NCBI GenBank assembly: GCA_038040485.1
Contig: JBBPIE010000024.1
Span: 1 to 64,000 of the forward strand
Length of the DNA: 64,000 nucleotides
DNA from: Onstottus_B arcticum
GTDB lineage: Bacteria > Acidobacteriota > Blastocatellia > UBA7656
Direction: 5' to 3'
Shown: positions 9,151 to 18,164 of the stretch, piece after piece
How positions within the stretch are numbered: the stretch's first letter is position 1
Layout: each line of letters opens with the position of its first letter
Made by a program: the position numbers and the translations under genes
Notes under the pieces: generated by a model
What the model saw: only the letters and a program-made list of their open reading frames with translations
Database searches by the model: none
Told to the model about the DNA's origin: nothing

Positions 9151-9601
9151 CGTGATAGAAGGGGTTGAGAATCGCCAGCTTCGGGGTGATATTCCGAAGT
9201 TCCAGCCGGGCGACACGGTTCGGGTTCACGTCCGAATCAAGGAAGGCGATAAGGAACGGATACAGGCATTCGAGGGAGTAGTGATTGCTCGCAAACACTC
9301 GGGAGTACGCGAGTCCATCACGGTGCGCAAGACGAGCTTCGGTGTCGGCGTCGAGCGAATCTTTCCGCTGCACGCGAGTGTGATTGACCGCATCGACGTC
9401 GTGCGCCACGGCAGAGTTCGCCGAGCGAAGCTTTACTACCTGCGCAAGCTGCGAGGCAAGGCTGCGCGTATTCGCGAGCGAGACACGAGAGGCGAAGTAG
9501 CTGCGGCTGCCGCGGCTTCGGCCAAGGCTCGGCCCACGACGGCCGAACCGGTTGACGCGTCGGCCGAAGTCGAGACTCAGCCTGAAAACGCCGTCGAATA
9601 G
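9143..9601 (+). CDS. rplS: 50S ribosomal protein L19 with an acidic/Ala-rich tail
   Basis: 152 aa. The L19 core is complete: FQPGDTVRVHVRIKEGDKERIQ, FEGVVIARK, GVGVERIFPLHASVID, and AKLYYLRKLRGKAARIRE. L19 lies at the 30S-50S interface. The last ~38 residues (Ala, Pro, Glu-rich, no obvious fold) extend it beyond the usual ~115 aa. AGAGGTAAGCC precedes ATG 9143, inside trmD. It is the last gene of the operon. Confidence 0.96.
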   Translation: MNNVIEGVENRQLRGDIPKFQPGDTVRVHVRIKEGDKERIQAFEGVVIARKHSGVRESITVRKTSFGVGVERIFPLHASVIDRIDVVRHGRVRRAKLYYLRKLRGKAARIRERDTRGEVAAAAAASAKARPTTAEPVDASAEVETQPENAVE

Positions 9602-9621
9602 CGCAAGTCCCGATAGATAGT

Positions 9622-9668
9622 GAGCGCACAGTCTGCGGAAGTCTCAGTCTTCGCCAGACTGTGCGCTC
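9622..9668 (+). terminator. Long perfect hairpin after rplS
   Basis: Perfect 14-bp stem GAGCGCACAGTCTG/CAGACTGTGCGCTC with an imperfect inner stem (GGAAG/CTTC). Only TCCTC follows, so it may act as an RNA 3' stabiliser or a factor-dependent terminator. Confidence 0.55.
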
Positions 9669-9677
9669 TCCTCGTGA

Positions 9678-10001
9678 ATGGGCCCTACTATGAGAACGCG
9701 ACGAGAGACTCTGGAAGAGTTTGTGGCCGCCGACCCGAATGATTCGTTCTCTCGATACGCGCTCGCTCTCGAACTCGATAAGGCTGATAGCCGGGTAAAC
9801 GCTGCGGGCGAGCTTCGAGAAGTCATCGCTAGAGATCCGGGCTATGTCGCGGCCTATTATCATCTGGGCCGAATCCTTTCACGTTTGGGCGAGGTGGAAG
9901 AGGCCCGCGCGGTTTACCAGCGCGGACTTGAAGCTGCTTCCGCCGCTAAGGACCAGCGGGCTCTGAGCGAGATTCAAGAAGCTCTCGACATGCTCGACTG
10001 A
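9678..10001 (+). CDS. Small TPR protein
   Basis: 107 aa with at least two tetratricopeptide-like units: FVAADPNDSFSRYALALELDK, then VIARDPGYVAAYYHLGRILSRLGEVEEAR followed by VYQRGLEAA. No signal peptide is visible, so it is probably a cytoplasmic protein-interaction module. It starts 9 bp after the rplS hairpin and could be read with the operon or alone. An in-frame ATG 5 codons later (9690) is an alternative start. Partner unknown. Confidence 0.8.
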   Translation: MGPTMRTRRETLEEFVAADPNDSFSRYALALELDKADSRVNAAGELREVIARDPGYVAAYYHLGRILSRLGEVEEARAVYQRGLEAASAAKDQRALSEIQEALDMLD

Positions 10002-10129
10002 AACCGAGCTTGAGAGCCGCGCCTTCCTTTACTGGTAATCCGCCATTCGAATAAACTTCAGCGTGCGAGGGTGCAGTCTGTGCCCACACAGCGCCCAGCC
10101 GTGACTTTTCGTCAGTCGAGGTGATCATC

Positions 10130-12130
10130 GTGAAGAAAGCAACATACTTCGCTCTACTCGTGCTTGCCGTTACCTTGTGCGCGTTCGACGCGGCCGGCCA
10201 GACTCCTACAGTCGAGCAGTCCCTCAGTCTCAAGAGCGCCGCTGCGCCGCGAATCTCACCCGACGGCCGCTACGTCGCGTATTCGGTGCAGGAAGCGAAC
10301 TGGGAAGACAACGCCTTCGAGACAGAGATCTGGATAGTGGTGGTTGCGACAGGCGAGCGATATCAACTGACTAACGCCAAGAAGTCCAGCAGTGCGCCGC
10401 GGTGGTCGCCTGACTCGAAGCGGATAGCGTTCATATCAGACCGCGACGGCAAGCGGCAGCTCTACTTGATTGCGCCGGCGGGCGGCGAAGCGACTCAGTT
10501 GACCAGTCTCGAGACCGGGGTGAGCGGGTTCGATTGGTCGCCGGACGGTCGCCGGATCGCGTTTTCAGCCTCCGACCCTGAGAGCAAGCCGCGCAAAGAA
10601 CGGAAGGAGAAGTACGGGGAGTTCGAAGTCGTGAAGGCAGACTACACCTACACGCACCTCTGGATGATCGACATCCCGACCGACGTCAAAGAGAAGAAGG
10701 CGGAACCCGCGCGCCTCACAGAAGGCGCCGGATTTAGCGTCGGTGGGTTTGATTGGTCCCCCGACTTGTCGCGAATTGCCTTTAGCGCGACAACAGACCC
10801 TGATATCAGCTCTTCCGGTACGGCCGATATCTATGTCCTTAGCGTTGCCGATAAGAACGTGAAGAAGATCATCAGCTCGCAAGGCCCGGACACGAATCCG
10901 GTTTGGTCGCCTGACGGGCGCGAGGTCGCGTATCAAACGTCAAACGCGCGCGAGTTCTTCTTTTACACCAACTCATACATCGCCGTAGTGAATGCCGGTG
11001 GCGGCTCACCGCGAGTGCTGACCGAAGGCTTCGATGAACAGCCCGCGCTTTTGGCGTGGTCGCGCGACGGGATTCTCTTCAGTGGGTTGCAGCGAACTTC
11101 CGCGCACCTGTTTCGCTTGGATCCGTCGACAAAGGCAATCGCGCAAGTCAGCGGACCCTCAGGCTTCAGCGCATCGCAGTTTTCTTTCACAAACGACTTC
11201 AAGCAGGTCGCGTTTGTTGGCGCAGGCCCGGATGAATACCCCGAGGTTCAGGTGTCCGCGGCGAGGCCATTCGCGCCCAAGCGGCTTACCGCAATGAGCG
11301 AACAGTTGAAGGTCTATCGCCTCTCGACTCGCGAGGTCATCTCGTGGAAATCGACGGACGGCGAGGCGATAGAAGGAGTTCTGATCAAGCCTCCGGGATT
11401 TGATCCTTCGAAAAAGTATCCGCTGCTGGTCGTGATTCACGGAGGTCCGACCGGGATCGACACGCCGGTGCTTCGGGCTGATCGCACGTACCCGCTCGAG
11501 ATGTTTGCGGCGAAGGGCGCGCTGATACTCCGGCCCAACTACAGAGGGTCCGCTGGTTACGGCGAGAAGTTTCGCTCGTTGAACGTTCGGAACCTGGGCG
11601 TCGGCGACTACTGGGACGTGATTTCAGGCGTTGATCATCTTATCGCGAGGGGCATCGTCGACCGCGAGCGGGTGGGCGCAATGGGATGGAGTCAGGGCGG
11701 TTACATCTCTGCGTTTATCACGTGTATGAGCGACCGCTTCAAGGCGGTCTCGGTCGGCGCGGGCATTTCGGACTGGATGACTTATTACGTCAACACGGAC
11801 ATTGCGCCGTTCACACGACAATACTTGAAAGCAACTCCGTGGGACGACCCGGAAATCTACAGGAAGACGTCGCCGATCTCTTACGTGAAGAGCGCGCGGA
11901 CTCCGACCTTGATTCAGCACGGCGAGCTGGACCGTCGAGTGCCCATCCCGAATGCGTATGAACTGAGACAGGCGCTCGAAGATCGAGGCGTTCCCGTGAA
12001 GATGATCGTTTACAAAGGGTTTGGTCACGGCATAGACAAGCCAAAGCAGCAACGCGCGGTGATGGAGCAGAACTACGAGTGGTTCAGCCAGTGGATCTGG
12101 GGCGAGAAGCCGGCGGCCGAAGGCAAGTGA
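10130..12130 (+). CDS. Secreted S9-family prolyl oligopeptidase-like peptidase
   Basis: 666 aa. GTG 10130 follows GAGG by 8 nt and gives a signal peptide (MKKATYFALLVLAVTLCAF). GTG 10121 in the same frame is possible. A TolB-like beta-propeller (WSPDGRRIAF-type repeats) covers about residues 25-385. The alpha/beta hydrolase domain has nucleophile GWSQGG (Ser521), Asp601 in HGELDRRVP and His633 in GFGHG, the classic S9 triad order. It likely cleaves peptides in the periplasm or outside the cell. The propeller and catalytic halves are both complete. Confidence 0.92.
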   Translation: MKKATYFALLVLAVTLCAFDAAGQTPTVEQSLSLKSAAAPRISPDGRYVAYSVQEANWEDNAFETEIWIVVVATGERYQLTNAKKSSSAPRWSPDSKRIAFISDRDGKRQLYLIAPAGGEATQLTSLETGVSGFDWSPDGRRIAFSASDPESKPRKERKEKYGEFEVVKADYTYTHLWMIDIPTDVKEKKAEPARLTEGAGFSVGGFDWSPDLSRIAFSATTDPDISSSGTADIYVLSVADKNVKKIISSQGPDTNPVWSPDGREVAYQTSNAREFFFYTNSYIAVVNAGGGSPRVLTEGFDEQPALLAWSRDGILFSGLQRTSAHLFRLDPSTKAIAQVSGPSGFSASQFSFTNDFKQVAFVGAGPDEYPEVQVSAARPFAPKRLTAMSEQLKVYRLSTREVISWKSTDGEAIEGVLIKPPGFDPSKKYPLLVVIHGGPTGIDTPVLRADRTYPLEMFAAKGALILRPNYRGSAGYGEKFRSLNVRNLGVGDYWDVISGVDHLIARGIVDRERVGAMGWSQGGYISAFITCMSDRFKAVSVGAGISDWMTYYVNTDIAPFTRQYLKATPWDDPEIYRKTSPISYVKSARTPTLIQHGELDRRVPIPNAYELRQALEDRGVPVKMIVYKGFGHGIDKPKQQRAVMEQNYEWFSQWIWGEKPAAEGK

Positions 12131-12170
12131 CTTCGGTCAAACATGACGAGCCGGAGAACCAAGCCAAAGA

Positions 12171-12869
12171 TCAACGGGCGGCGTAGCTCAGCGGATCGCG
12201 AACGCCGGCTTCTGCAAAGCCTTTGAGCCGCAGCAGGCAGCTATCGCAACGCCCGCACGCGAGGCCTTCTGAAGTCGGGTCGTAACAACTGTGCGTGAGC
12301 GAGTAATCCACGCCGAGTTTGAGCCCGGTCTTTATTATCTCCGCCTTGGTCATCGCGATCAGCGGCGTGTTGATCTTGAGCCGCATTCGGCCTTCAGCGC
12401 CTGCCTTGGTTGCGAGGTTCGCCATGTGCTCGAACGCTTCGACATACTCGGGCCGGCAGTCCGGATATCCGGAGTAGTCGAGCGCGTTGACTCCAATGAA
12501 GATGTCCTGCGCGGAAAGCCTCTCCGCCCAGCCCAGTGCAAGCGACAAAAAGATGGTGTTGCGGGCGGGCACGTATGTAACCGGTATGCCGGAGGACATC
12601 TCGAGGTTTGAACGCCGCTTTGGAACGTCGATGTGGTCAGTAAGCGCCGACCCGCCGATGGCTCGCAGGTCGATATCAACGACCAGATGATCCTCGACCG
12701 CATAAGCTTCAGCGAGTTGACGAGCGCTCGCGAGTTCCACCGAGTGGCGCTGGCCGTACTGAAATGACATCGCATATACCTCGAAGCCTTCGGCTAACGC
12801 AATGGCGAGAGCGGTAGCCGAGTCCAGCCCGCCGCTCAAGAGCACAACCGCTCTTTTCTTCGAGGTCAT
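12171..12869 (-). CDS. queC: 7-cyano-7-deazaguanine synthase QueC
   Basis: 232 aa. It converts 7-carboxy-7-deazaguanine to preQ0 with ATP and ammonia in queuosine biosynthesis. The PP-loop LLSGGLDSATAL is at residues 10-21. A C-terminal zinc site is formed by Cys195, Cys205, Cys208 and Cys211 (ACGRCDSC). YVPARNTIF and VNALDYSGYPDCRPEY are family blocks. It is convergent with the S9 peptidase and stands alone; no other queuosine gene is in the window. No preQ1-type leader was recognised upstream. Confidence 0.96.
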   Translation of the reverse strand: MTSKKRAVVLLSGGLDSATALAIALAEGFEVYAMSFQYGQRHSVELASARQLAEAYAVEDHLVVDIDLRAIGGSALTDHIDVPKRRSNLEMSSGIPVTYVPARNTIFLSLALGWAERLSAQDIFIGVNALDYSGYPDCRPEYVEAFEHMANLATKAGAEGRMRLKINTPLIAMTKAEIIKTGLKLGVDYSLTHSCYDPTSEGLACGRCDSCLLRLKGFAEAGVRDPLSYAAR

Positions 12870-13398
12870 ACAATCGCGCTCCTGCCGCAGTCTCGCACAG
12901 CGCGGACGGTCGATTCAACTGAGACATTGGTTGAAGGCCAACTTGGTTGTCCTTGTTCGGCTCGACGACTGGGCCCGGAACTTCAATTCTTACTTTCGAG
13001 TCCAACGTCCGACAATCATTGCGCCTTGCCTACCGGGTGCGCGTCAGAATGTCGCGCATACCCACCTCGTCAGAGGTGGGGTCTGTGATGGTGAAGCCTA
13101 CAAACGAATGGTTCGGCCGCGCATACCCACCTCGTGAGAGGTGGGTTATTGATGCTCTAGCCTTTGCGGGCGTGCCTGTCTGATCCGCGCCATCGCAGAT
13201 CGTAGGCCGTAGCATCATGGACCCACCTCTCACGAGGTGGGTATGCAGTAGTCCGAGGGGCGGCGGCGCGCCCTGTAGGCTGGAGCATCACGGACCCACC
13301 TCTGACGAGATGGGTATGCGCGAAAAGCTGACGCGTGCCCTTCCCTACCGGATGAATCGGCGCGCGTGATAGTCTACTGCGCGCCAGCGCAGACGAAG
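12870..13398. other. Intergenic, 529 bp, with a four-copy palindromic element
   Basis: Divergent region between queC and a mutarotase-like gene. No gene is supported; the open frames here have no recognisable features. The right half is occupied by the REP-like element at 13051-13320. Confidence 0.6.
13051..13320. repeat. REP/BIME-like palindromic repeats, two copies in each orientation
   Basis: The core hairpin is CCCACCTC-GTGA-GAGGTGGG. Copies are at 13061-13080, 13126-13145, 13222-13241 and 13295-13314. The first two read GCGCATACCCACCTCGT...; the last two are the reverse complement (GGACCCACCTCT...GGTATGC). Similarity extends beyond the hairpin: a GTAGGC..GAGCATCA flank lies before copies 3 and 4, and its complement (GATGCTC..AGCCT) follows copy 2. 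The element is thus about 50 bp. No transposase is nearby. Confidence 0.8.
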
Positions 13399-14478
13399 AT
13401 GAGCTATCAGACCTATCATCACAACCGCAACTACGGCTGCCGCATCACGGAGTTCGTGCTTGAGGGCTACCGGTGCGTTGCGCTCGAGAACGAGAAGCTT
13501 CGTGTCACAATCATCGCTGACAAGGGCACGGATATCTTCGAGTTTCTCTACAAGCCGCGCGACGTCGATTTCATGTGGCGAAGCCGTGTTGGCCTTCGCG
13601 AGCGTTCTCACTTCCTGCCATCGAGCCCGCGCGCCGCAGGTCTTCATGCTGACTACTACGAGGGTGGATGGCAGGAGATGTTTCCCAACTGCGGTGATCT
13701 TTCCGTTCATCAAGGTGCTGAGATCGGCCAGCACGGAGAAGTGCTCCTGCTCCCGTGGCGTTACTCGATCACCAAAGACGAGCCTGATGCAATCGAGGTC
13801 CGGTTTGAAGTTCGCACTGTGCGGACTCCGTTCCAACTTATCAAAACCGTCGGGCTCAGGCGCGGTGAAGCCGTGCTCCGGATAAGCGAGCGAGTCATCA
13901 ACGAGGGCGGCCAGCCGGTAGACTTCACGTGGGGTCACCACCCGGCGCTGGGTTGGCCGTTTCTTGAGGAAGGCTGTCGAGTTGACGTGCCCGACTGCTC
14001 CATCGTCACCCTTGCTGAACACATGCCTCCGGCTTCCCGGCTGAAGGCAGGCCAGAACGCCCGGTGGCCGTTGGCTGAAGGCGTGGATGGCAAGCAAGTC
14101 GATCTGTCTCGGATAGCGGGACCCGGAGCGGCAGCGAGTGACATGGTTTTTCTGAGCGGTATGCGGGAGGGTTGGTTCGCGGTCACGAACCCATCAACGA
14201 GGGTCGGGTTCGCGTTGCGATATCCTGTCGATGTGTTCAAGCGGCTATGGTACTGGCAGGTCTATCGCGGTGGGCGTGATTATCCGTGGTGGAGCGGCAC
14301 ATACAACATCGCTCTCGAGCCGAGCACGAGCTTGCCGATTCTCTCTCGAGCGGTGAAGCGCGGCGAGGCATTGAGGCTTGGCGCGGGTGAGAGCTGCGAG
14401 ATAGAGATGATGGCGATCGCGTTCGAAGGCCTGGGGAGAGTTAGCCGTGTGAGCGCTGAAGGAGAAGTGGAAGAGTGA
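13399..14478 (+). CDS. Galactose mutarotase-like (aldose 1-epimerase fold, DUF4432-like) protein
   Basis: 359 aa from ATG 13399. GTG 13366 is an alternative in the same frame; neither has a good ribosome-binding site. Features of the mutarotase superfamily: VALENEKLRVTIIADKGTDI near the N-terminus, EGGWQEMFPNCGD in the middle, TWGHHPALGWPF near residue 185 (His-His as in epimerase active sites), and WYWQVYRGGRDYPWW late. It probably binds a sugar and may interconvert anomers or act on a sugar acid; the substrate is unknown. No signal peptide, so cytoplasmic. It is convergent with the next TPR gene across a repeat tract. Confidence 0.75.
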   Translation: MSYQTYHHNRNYGCRITEFVLEGYRCVALENEKLRVTIIADKGTDIFEFLYKPRDVDFMWRSRVGLRERSHFLPSSPRAAGLHADYYEGGWQEMFPNCGDLSVHQGAEIGQHGEVLLLPWRYSITKDEPDAIEVRFEVRTVRTPFQLIKTVGLRRGEAVLRISERVINEGGQPVDFTWGHHPALGWPFLEEGCRVDVPDCSIVTLAEHMPPASRLKAGQNARWPLAEGVDGKQVDLSRIAGPGAAASDMVFLSGMREGWFAVTNPSTRVGFALRYPVDVFKRLWYWQVYRGGRDYPWWSGTYNIALEPSTSLPILSRAVKRGEALRLGAGESCEIEMMAIAFEGLGRVSRVSAEGEVEE

Positions 14479-14481
14479 GGA

Positions 14482-14674
14482 GTGATGCGCGATCCGTGAA
14501 GCGCGAGGAGTGATGCGTGATCCGTGAAGCGTGATATAAGAGCGAAGACTGGCTTCGAGACTCACGGATCACGCATTACGGATCACGCATTACGGATCAC
14601 GCATTACGGATCACGCATCATTACGGATCACGCATTACAGATCACGCATCACGCACTACGGATCACGCATCACT
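14482..14674. repeat. Heptamer-based repeat tract forming a long imperfect hairpin
   Basis: Between two convergent genes. The left arm (14482-14535) is built of units such as GTGATGC, GTGATCC, GTGAAGC and GTGATAT. The right arm (14564-14674) repeats GGATCAC-GCATTAC or GGATCAC-GCATCAC about seven times. The arms are reverse complements, so a long stem can form in RNA from either strand. It may double as a bidirectional transcription stop. Confidence 0.85.
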
Positions 14675-14678
14675 GTCG

Positions 14679-15752
14679 CTAAGGTTTTGTTTGCTTGACC
14701 CGATTGACCCCGGCCCTGGCCGTCTCGTCCTTGCGCCCCGAAGCTTCGTAAGCCCGCTCGTATGCGCTCATCGCCTTGTCATACTGTTTGTCGCTCTCGT
14801 ACACAAACCCCAATTCCAGCAACGCAGCAAGTCCGGTAGGCGCGAGCTTAACCGCTTGTTCCAGCGCTTCCGCGGCAAGTTTCCAGTTTGAAGATTGCGA
14901 GTGCGCAAGCCCCAGGTTGTACCACGCGCCGCTCGAATCCGCGTGCGCCCGCGCGAACTTGTCCAGCAGTGGCGCCGCTTTCCCGTACTGCTTGTCGATC
15001 AGGTAAGCCTGTCCAAGCACTCCCCACGCGTATTCGTCGTTGCGAACGGCGATCAACCGCTCGCCTACCGAGATAAGTTGTTTTACTGCGGCCGGGTTTT
15101 GCTTCAACTGCGAGAAGTAGATGCTGGTGAGAAGAGCCAGCGTGTCGGGGTCTTTGGGATCGATCGCCAGCGACTGATTTAGCGCGGTGATTGCCTGATC
15201 GTCGCGGCCGAGCTTACGTTGAGCTAAGCCGATGTAGTAATAGTTGTTCGCGTTGGTCTTCATCTCGGCAGCCGAGGTGGTCAGCACGGGAATGGCTTCG
15301 CTAAAACGATTGGTGAAGATATAGCAGCGGCCAAGAGCTGCGCGCGCGGTCGGCTCAACCTTCTGTTGGGTCTTGTCCGAGAGCGCGATGTAGCGGGCCA
15401 ACGCGGGTATGGCCTTGTCGTACTGCTTAATCTGATAGTTAGACATTCCCACAAAGAAGGAACCTGCCTGCTGTACCTTCTCGTCTTTGTCGGCCGCTTT
15501 GATGTAGTTCTGAGATGCGTCGATCGAGTCCTCATAGCTTTGAAGCTGATAGTGGCTCGCGCCGATGTAGTACCACGACTTCCAGGCGTCCGGATTGGCC
15601 TTGAGCAAGGCGTGGAACTCGCGAATGGCCTGACGGTACTGTTTCTGATTGAAGAGCGAAACAGCCCGGTCCCAGTCCTGCGCGAATGCGGACAGGGCGG
15701 CGGCGAGAATAAGGACTGATGCGGTTGCGGCTCGTCGGATTGTGGTGCTCAT
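14679..15752 (-). CDS. Secreted TPR-repeat protein
   Basis: 357 aa. Signal peptide: RRAATASVLILAAALSAFAQ, with likely cleavage after AFA. The rest is continuous TPR units (for example LFNQKQYRQAIREFHALLKA, then YYYIGLAQRKLGRDDQAITA and WYNLGLAHSQSSNWKLAAEA), at least seven, forming a helical scaffold. It probably organises an envelope complex. It ends immediately beside the heptamer tract. No catalytic motif; partner unknown. Confidence 0.85.
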   Translation of the reverse strand: MSTTIRRAATASVLILAAALSAFAQDWDRAVSLFNQKQYRQAIREFHALLKANPDAWKSWYYIGASHYQLQSYEDSIDASQNYIKAADKDEKVQQAGSFFVGMSNYQIKQYDKAIPALARYIALSDKTQQKVEPTARAALGRCYIFTNRFSEAIPVLTTSAAEMKTNANNYYYIGLAQRKLGRDDQAITALNQSLAIDPKDPDTLALLTSIYFSQLKQNPAAVKQLISVGERLIAVRNDEYAWGVLGQAYLIDKQYGKAAPLLDKFARAHADSSGAWYNLGLAHSQSSNWKLAAEALEQAVKLAPTGLAALLELGFVYESDKQYDKAMSAYERAYEASGRKDETARAGVNRVKQTKP

Positions 15753-16034
15753 ATCGGCTCTCCCTTGCTTGTCAATTACTCGGGTGGCGACTCTCTTGGA
15801 ATTCTAATCGCGAGCTCTCACCGATTCAAGACTCGCGCTTCGCCGGCCGAAGGCTGAGACTCCTTCCCGGGTCTGTGCGTTGCCCGATGTTTGGCGAAGG
15901 TCTATCGATCCCACCGTTGCCCGCGGGCACGGAGGCTGGCTTGCCAATCGGAGCGCCCATCCAGCACAATGCGAACGTTGGGCTAAGAGCTTACAACACA
16001 ATCACAAATCCTTTAGGAAGAACGAGGTCGGCAA

Positions 16035-17075
16035 ATGATGGCACTATTACGTCGAGCGGCGGGGCTGTGCGCCGTTATTGCAGCCATTTTCACCATCGTG
16101 GTTTTAGCGGCGCCGTGTTGCGCGGCCTTCGAGGCAGGTCAGGCCAAGGACAAACCCGCGCAGGTCAGCGATGGCGAGACAAAGGCGGTTGCCAAGATCA
16201 ACGCCGCTCCGGACCCGGCGGCCAAGATTCTAGCCGTCGGAGAGTTTGTTAAGAAGTATCCCAAGAGCAGTTTGCGCGGCCAGGTCCTGAGTGCGCTGGC
16301 CGGCGAGATAAACAAGGTTGAAGATGGTGCTAAGCGAATAAGCCTGTTCGAGGGCCTGCTGACCGTGTTCACCGGACCGGCCGATGCAGAGGTCATCAAT
16401 CCAATGCTCGTCGACGCCTATGTCAACGCCAACCGGCTGGACGACGGTTTCGCTTTTGGCGCCAAGGTGGTTCAGAATAATCCGAATGACCTCGTCACGC
16501 TGACGAGCTTGACGATGATCGGCTCCTACCAGGCTAGCCAGCAAAACCCGAAATACGTGAAACAGGCGCAGGAGAGCGGAGCAAAGGCGATTGCGATCAT
16601 CGAATCAGGCAAGAAGCCAGACAGCCTCGACGAAACTCGTTGGACCGAATATCAGACCAAGATCCTCCCCCAGCTCTACCAGCGCATGGGCCTTATGTCG
16701 ATGGTCTCTGGCAACAGGGACGACGCCAGGGCGAAGCTGGAAAAAGCCGCTGCGCTTAATCCCAATGACCCGATAACCTACTATTCGCTTGCGGGAGTAC
16801 TGAACGAAGAATACACGCAGAAGGCGCAGGAGTTTCAGAAGCAGTCGCCGGGCCCGCTCAAGGACCTCAAGCTCAAGGAGGCCGAGGCCGCGATGGACAA
16901 GGTTATAGAGATGTGGGCGCGAGTGGTGGGAATGTCGGAGGGCAATCCTCAGCTCCAGCCGCTTCACGATGCGACGTTGCAGGACCTCCAGCGTTACTAC
17001 AAATACCGTCACGGAGGGAAAGAGGACGGATTGCAGCTGTTGGTAGACAAATACAAGAAGAGCAGCGGTCAGTAG
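16035..17075 (+). CDS. Secreted TPR-like protein
   Basis: 346 aa. ATG 16035 sits 7 nt after GAGG; ATG 16038 is equally usable. Signal peptide: hydrophobic VIAAIFTIVVLAAPCCAA. The remainder is alpha-helical, with weak TPR-like repeats (DDARAKLEKAAALNPNDPITYYSLAGVLNEEY) and a long charged helix (residues ~260-290). It is divergent from the TPR gene at 14679-15752, sharing a 282-bp upstream region, so the two may be co-regulated. Function unknown. Confidence 0.8.
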   Translation: MMALLRRAAGLCAVIAAIFTIVVLAAPCCAAFEAGQAKDKPAQVSDGETKAVAKINAAPDPAAKILAVGEFVKKYPKSSLRGQVLSALAGEINKVEDGAKRISLFEGLLTVFTGPADAEVINPMLVDAYVNANRLDDGFAFGAKVVQNNPNDLVTLTSLTMIGSYQASQQNPKYVKQAQESGAKAIAIIESGKKPDSLDETRWTEYQTKILPQLYQRMGLMSMVSGNRDDARAKLEKAAALNPNDPITYYSLAGVLNEEYTQKAQEFQKQSPGPLKDLKLKEAEAAMDKVIEMWARVVGMSEGNPQLQPLHDATLQDLQRYYKYRHGGKEDGLQLLVDKYKKSSGQ

Positions 17076-17127
17076 CAGGCGGCTGAAAGCGCGGCGTTTC
17101 AACTGCCGGGCGAAGGGCAGAGGGACA

Positions 17128-17601
17128 ATGGGAGTAAGCAAGGAGGAGTTCCGGAACGCGCTGGGACGCTTCGCGAGCGGTGTTACGATAGTGACCGCGA
17201 AGGGGACCGATGGCCAGCCGTTCGGAATAACGGTCAGCGCGTTTTCTTCGGTTTCTCTCGATCCGCCGCTCGTGCTTGTGTGCATCGACAAGCGCGCGTC
17301 GCTTCACGAATGTCTGGGTGAAGGCGGTCACTTTGCTGTGAACATACTCTCCGAAGACCAGGAATTGACATCGCGTCGGTTCGCTTCGAAAGACGAGGAC
17401 CGGTTCAACGGCACGGATTATCGCGAGAGCGCCCAAGGTACACCGCTGATCGACGGCTCGTTAGCAGCGCTTGAATGTCGCGTGGTCCAGGCTTATCCGG
17501 GAGGCGACCACACAATAGTCGTTGGCGAAGTCGAATCGGCGAGTGTAGCCGATGGAAAACCGCTGGCCTACTTTCGCGGCGGGTATGCGCAGCTTTCGTG
17601 A
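17128..17601 (+). CDS. Flavin reductase-like FMN-binding protein
   Basis: 157 aa, the size of the split-barrel flavin reductase domain. Recognisable blocks: FRNALGRFASGVTIVTAK at the start, then PFGITVSAFSSVSLDPPLVLVCIDKRAS (FMN phosphate-binding region), FAVNILSEDQ, and HTIVVGEVES near the end. Such enzymes reduce FMN or FAD with NAD(P)H for two-component monooxygenases, or act alone. No oxygenase partner is adjacent. GGGCAGAGGGAC precedes the ATG. It lies 52 bp after the TPR gene and could be co-transcribed. Confidence 0.88.
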   Translation: MGVSKEEFRNALGRFASGVTIVTAKGTDGQPFGITVSAFSSVSLDPPLVLVCIDKRASLHECLGEGGHFAVNILSEDQELTSRRFASKDEDRFNGTDYRESAQGTPLIDGSLAALECRVVQAYPGGDHTIVVGEVESASVADGKPLAYFRGGYAQLS

Positions 17602-17720
17602 ACCGGAACCCGGCCGTCGCGAGAACGACGGGGAGCTGTTGAGGATCGCGGACGAGGGCGTTGATGACGACCCCAAGTGAATCGCCGCCCTTTTGGGCGA
17701 GCCCGAACGGGATCAAACTC

Positions 17721-18164
17721 CTAATCTTCAGGCCGTTTCGTTTTGCGCTTTGACTTCGACTCATTCGCGCTTTTCATGGACTTGAGCAGGAGACGGCGTT
17801 GCTCGGGCGACATTCGCACTGCTTCATTCAGAATCTCAGCTACGTCTTGACTGGTCACCGCCTTTTGCACGGTTTCCAAAATCGTCAACGCATTCCCGGT
17901 GTAAGTCTTCCTTAGCTGGTCATCGGGCGCTCCGCAAGCGACGTGAAACAGCGTATCCGCATCCACACCAAGCCCGTCAGCCAAGGCTCTTATCTTCTCC
18001 ACCGAGAGGTTGGTGGCCCTTCCGACGTTGATGCTGGCAACGTAGCCATCGGTTATCCGTCCGCCCGCCAACCGCTGGACATCCTTCTGCGTCAATCCCT
18101 TCAGCTTCATGACTCGCCTGACGAATTCACTCAAGCCAGGTAGATCGTGTCTGGTCACGCGCAT
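17721..18164 (-). CDS. XRE-family helix-turn-helix regulator
   Basis: 147 aa. The N-terminal helix-turn-helix (about residues 10-75) reads MKLKGLTQKDVQRLAGGRITDGYVASINVGR, then LSVEKIRALADGLGVDADTLFHVA, the Cro/C1 pattern. The C-terminal half is helical and the tail is Lys/Arg-rich (KSKRKTKRPED). It probably binds DNA and could regulate itself or the divergent kinase; both face the 596-bp gap between them. No toxin partner is adjacent. Confidence 0.82.
   Translation of the reverse strand: MRVTRHDLPGLSEFVRRVMKLKGLTQKDVQRLAGGRITDGYVASINVGRATNLSVEKIRALADGLGVDADTLFHVACGAPDDQLRKTYTGNALTILETVQKAVTSQDVAEILNEAVRMSPEQRRLLLKSMKSANESKSKRKTKRPED

Noticed and set aside
13051..13320. Possible CRISPR-like array
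   Set aside because: Copies alternate in orientation, spacing is irregular (about 65, 96 and 73 bp) and flanks are themselves repeated; no cas genes nearby.
14564..14674. Possible CRISPR or origin iterons
   Set aside because: Units are heptamers with no spacers and no replication gene is nearby.
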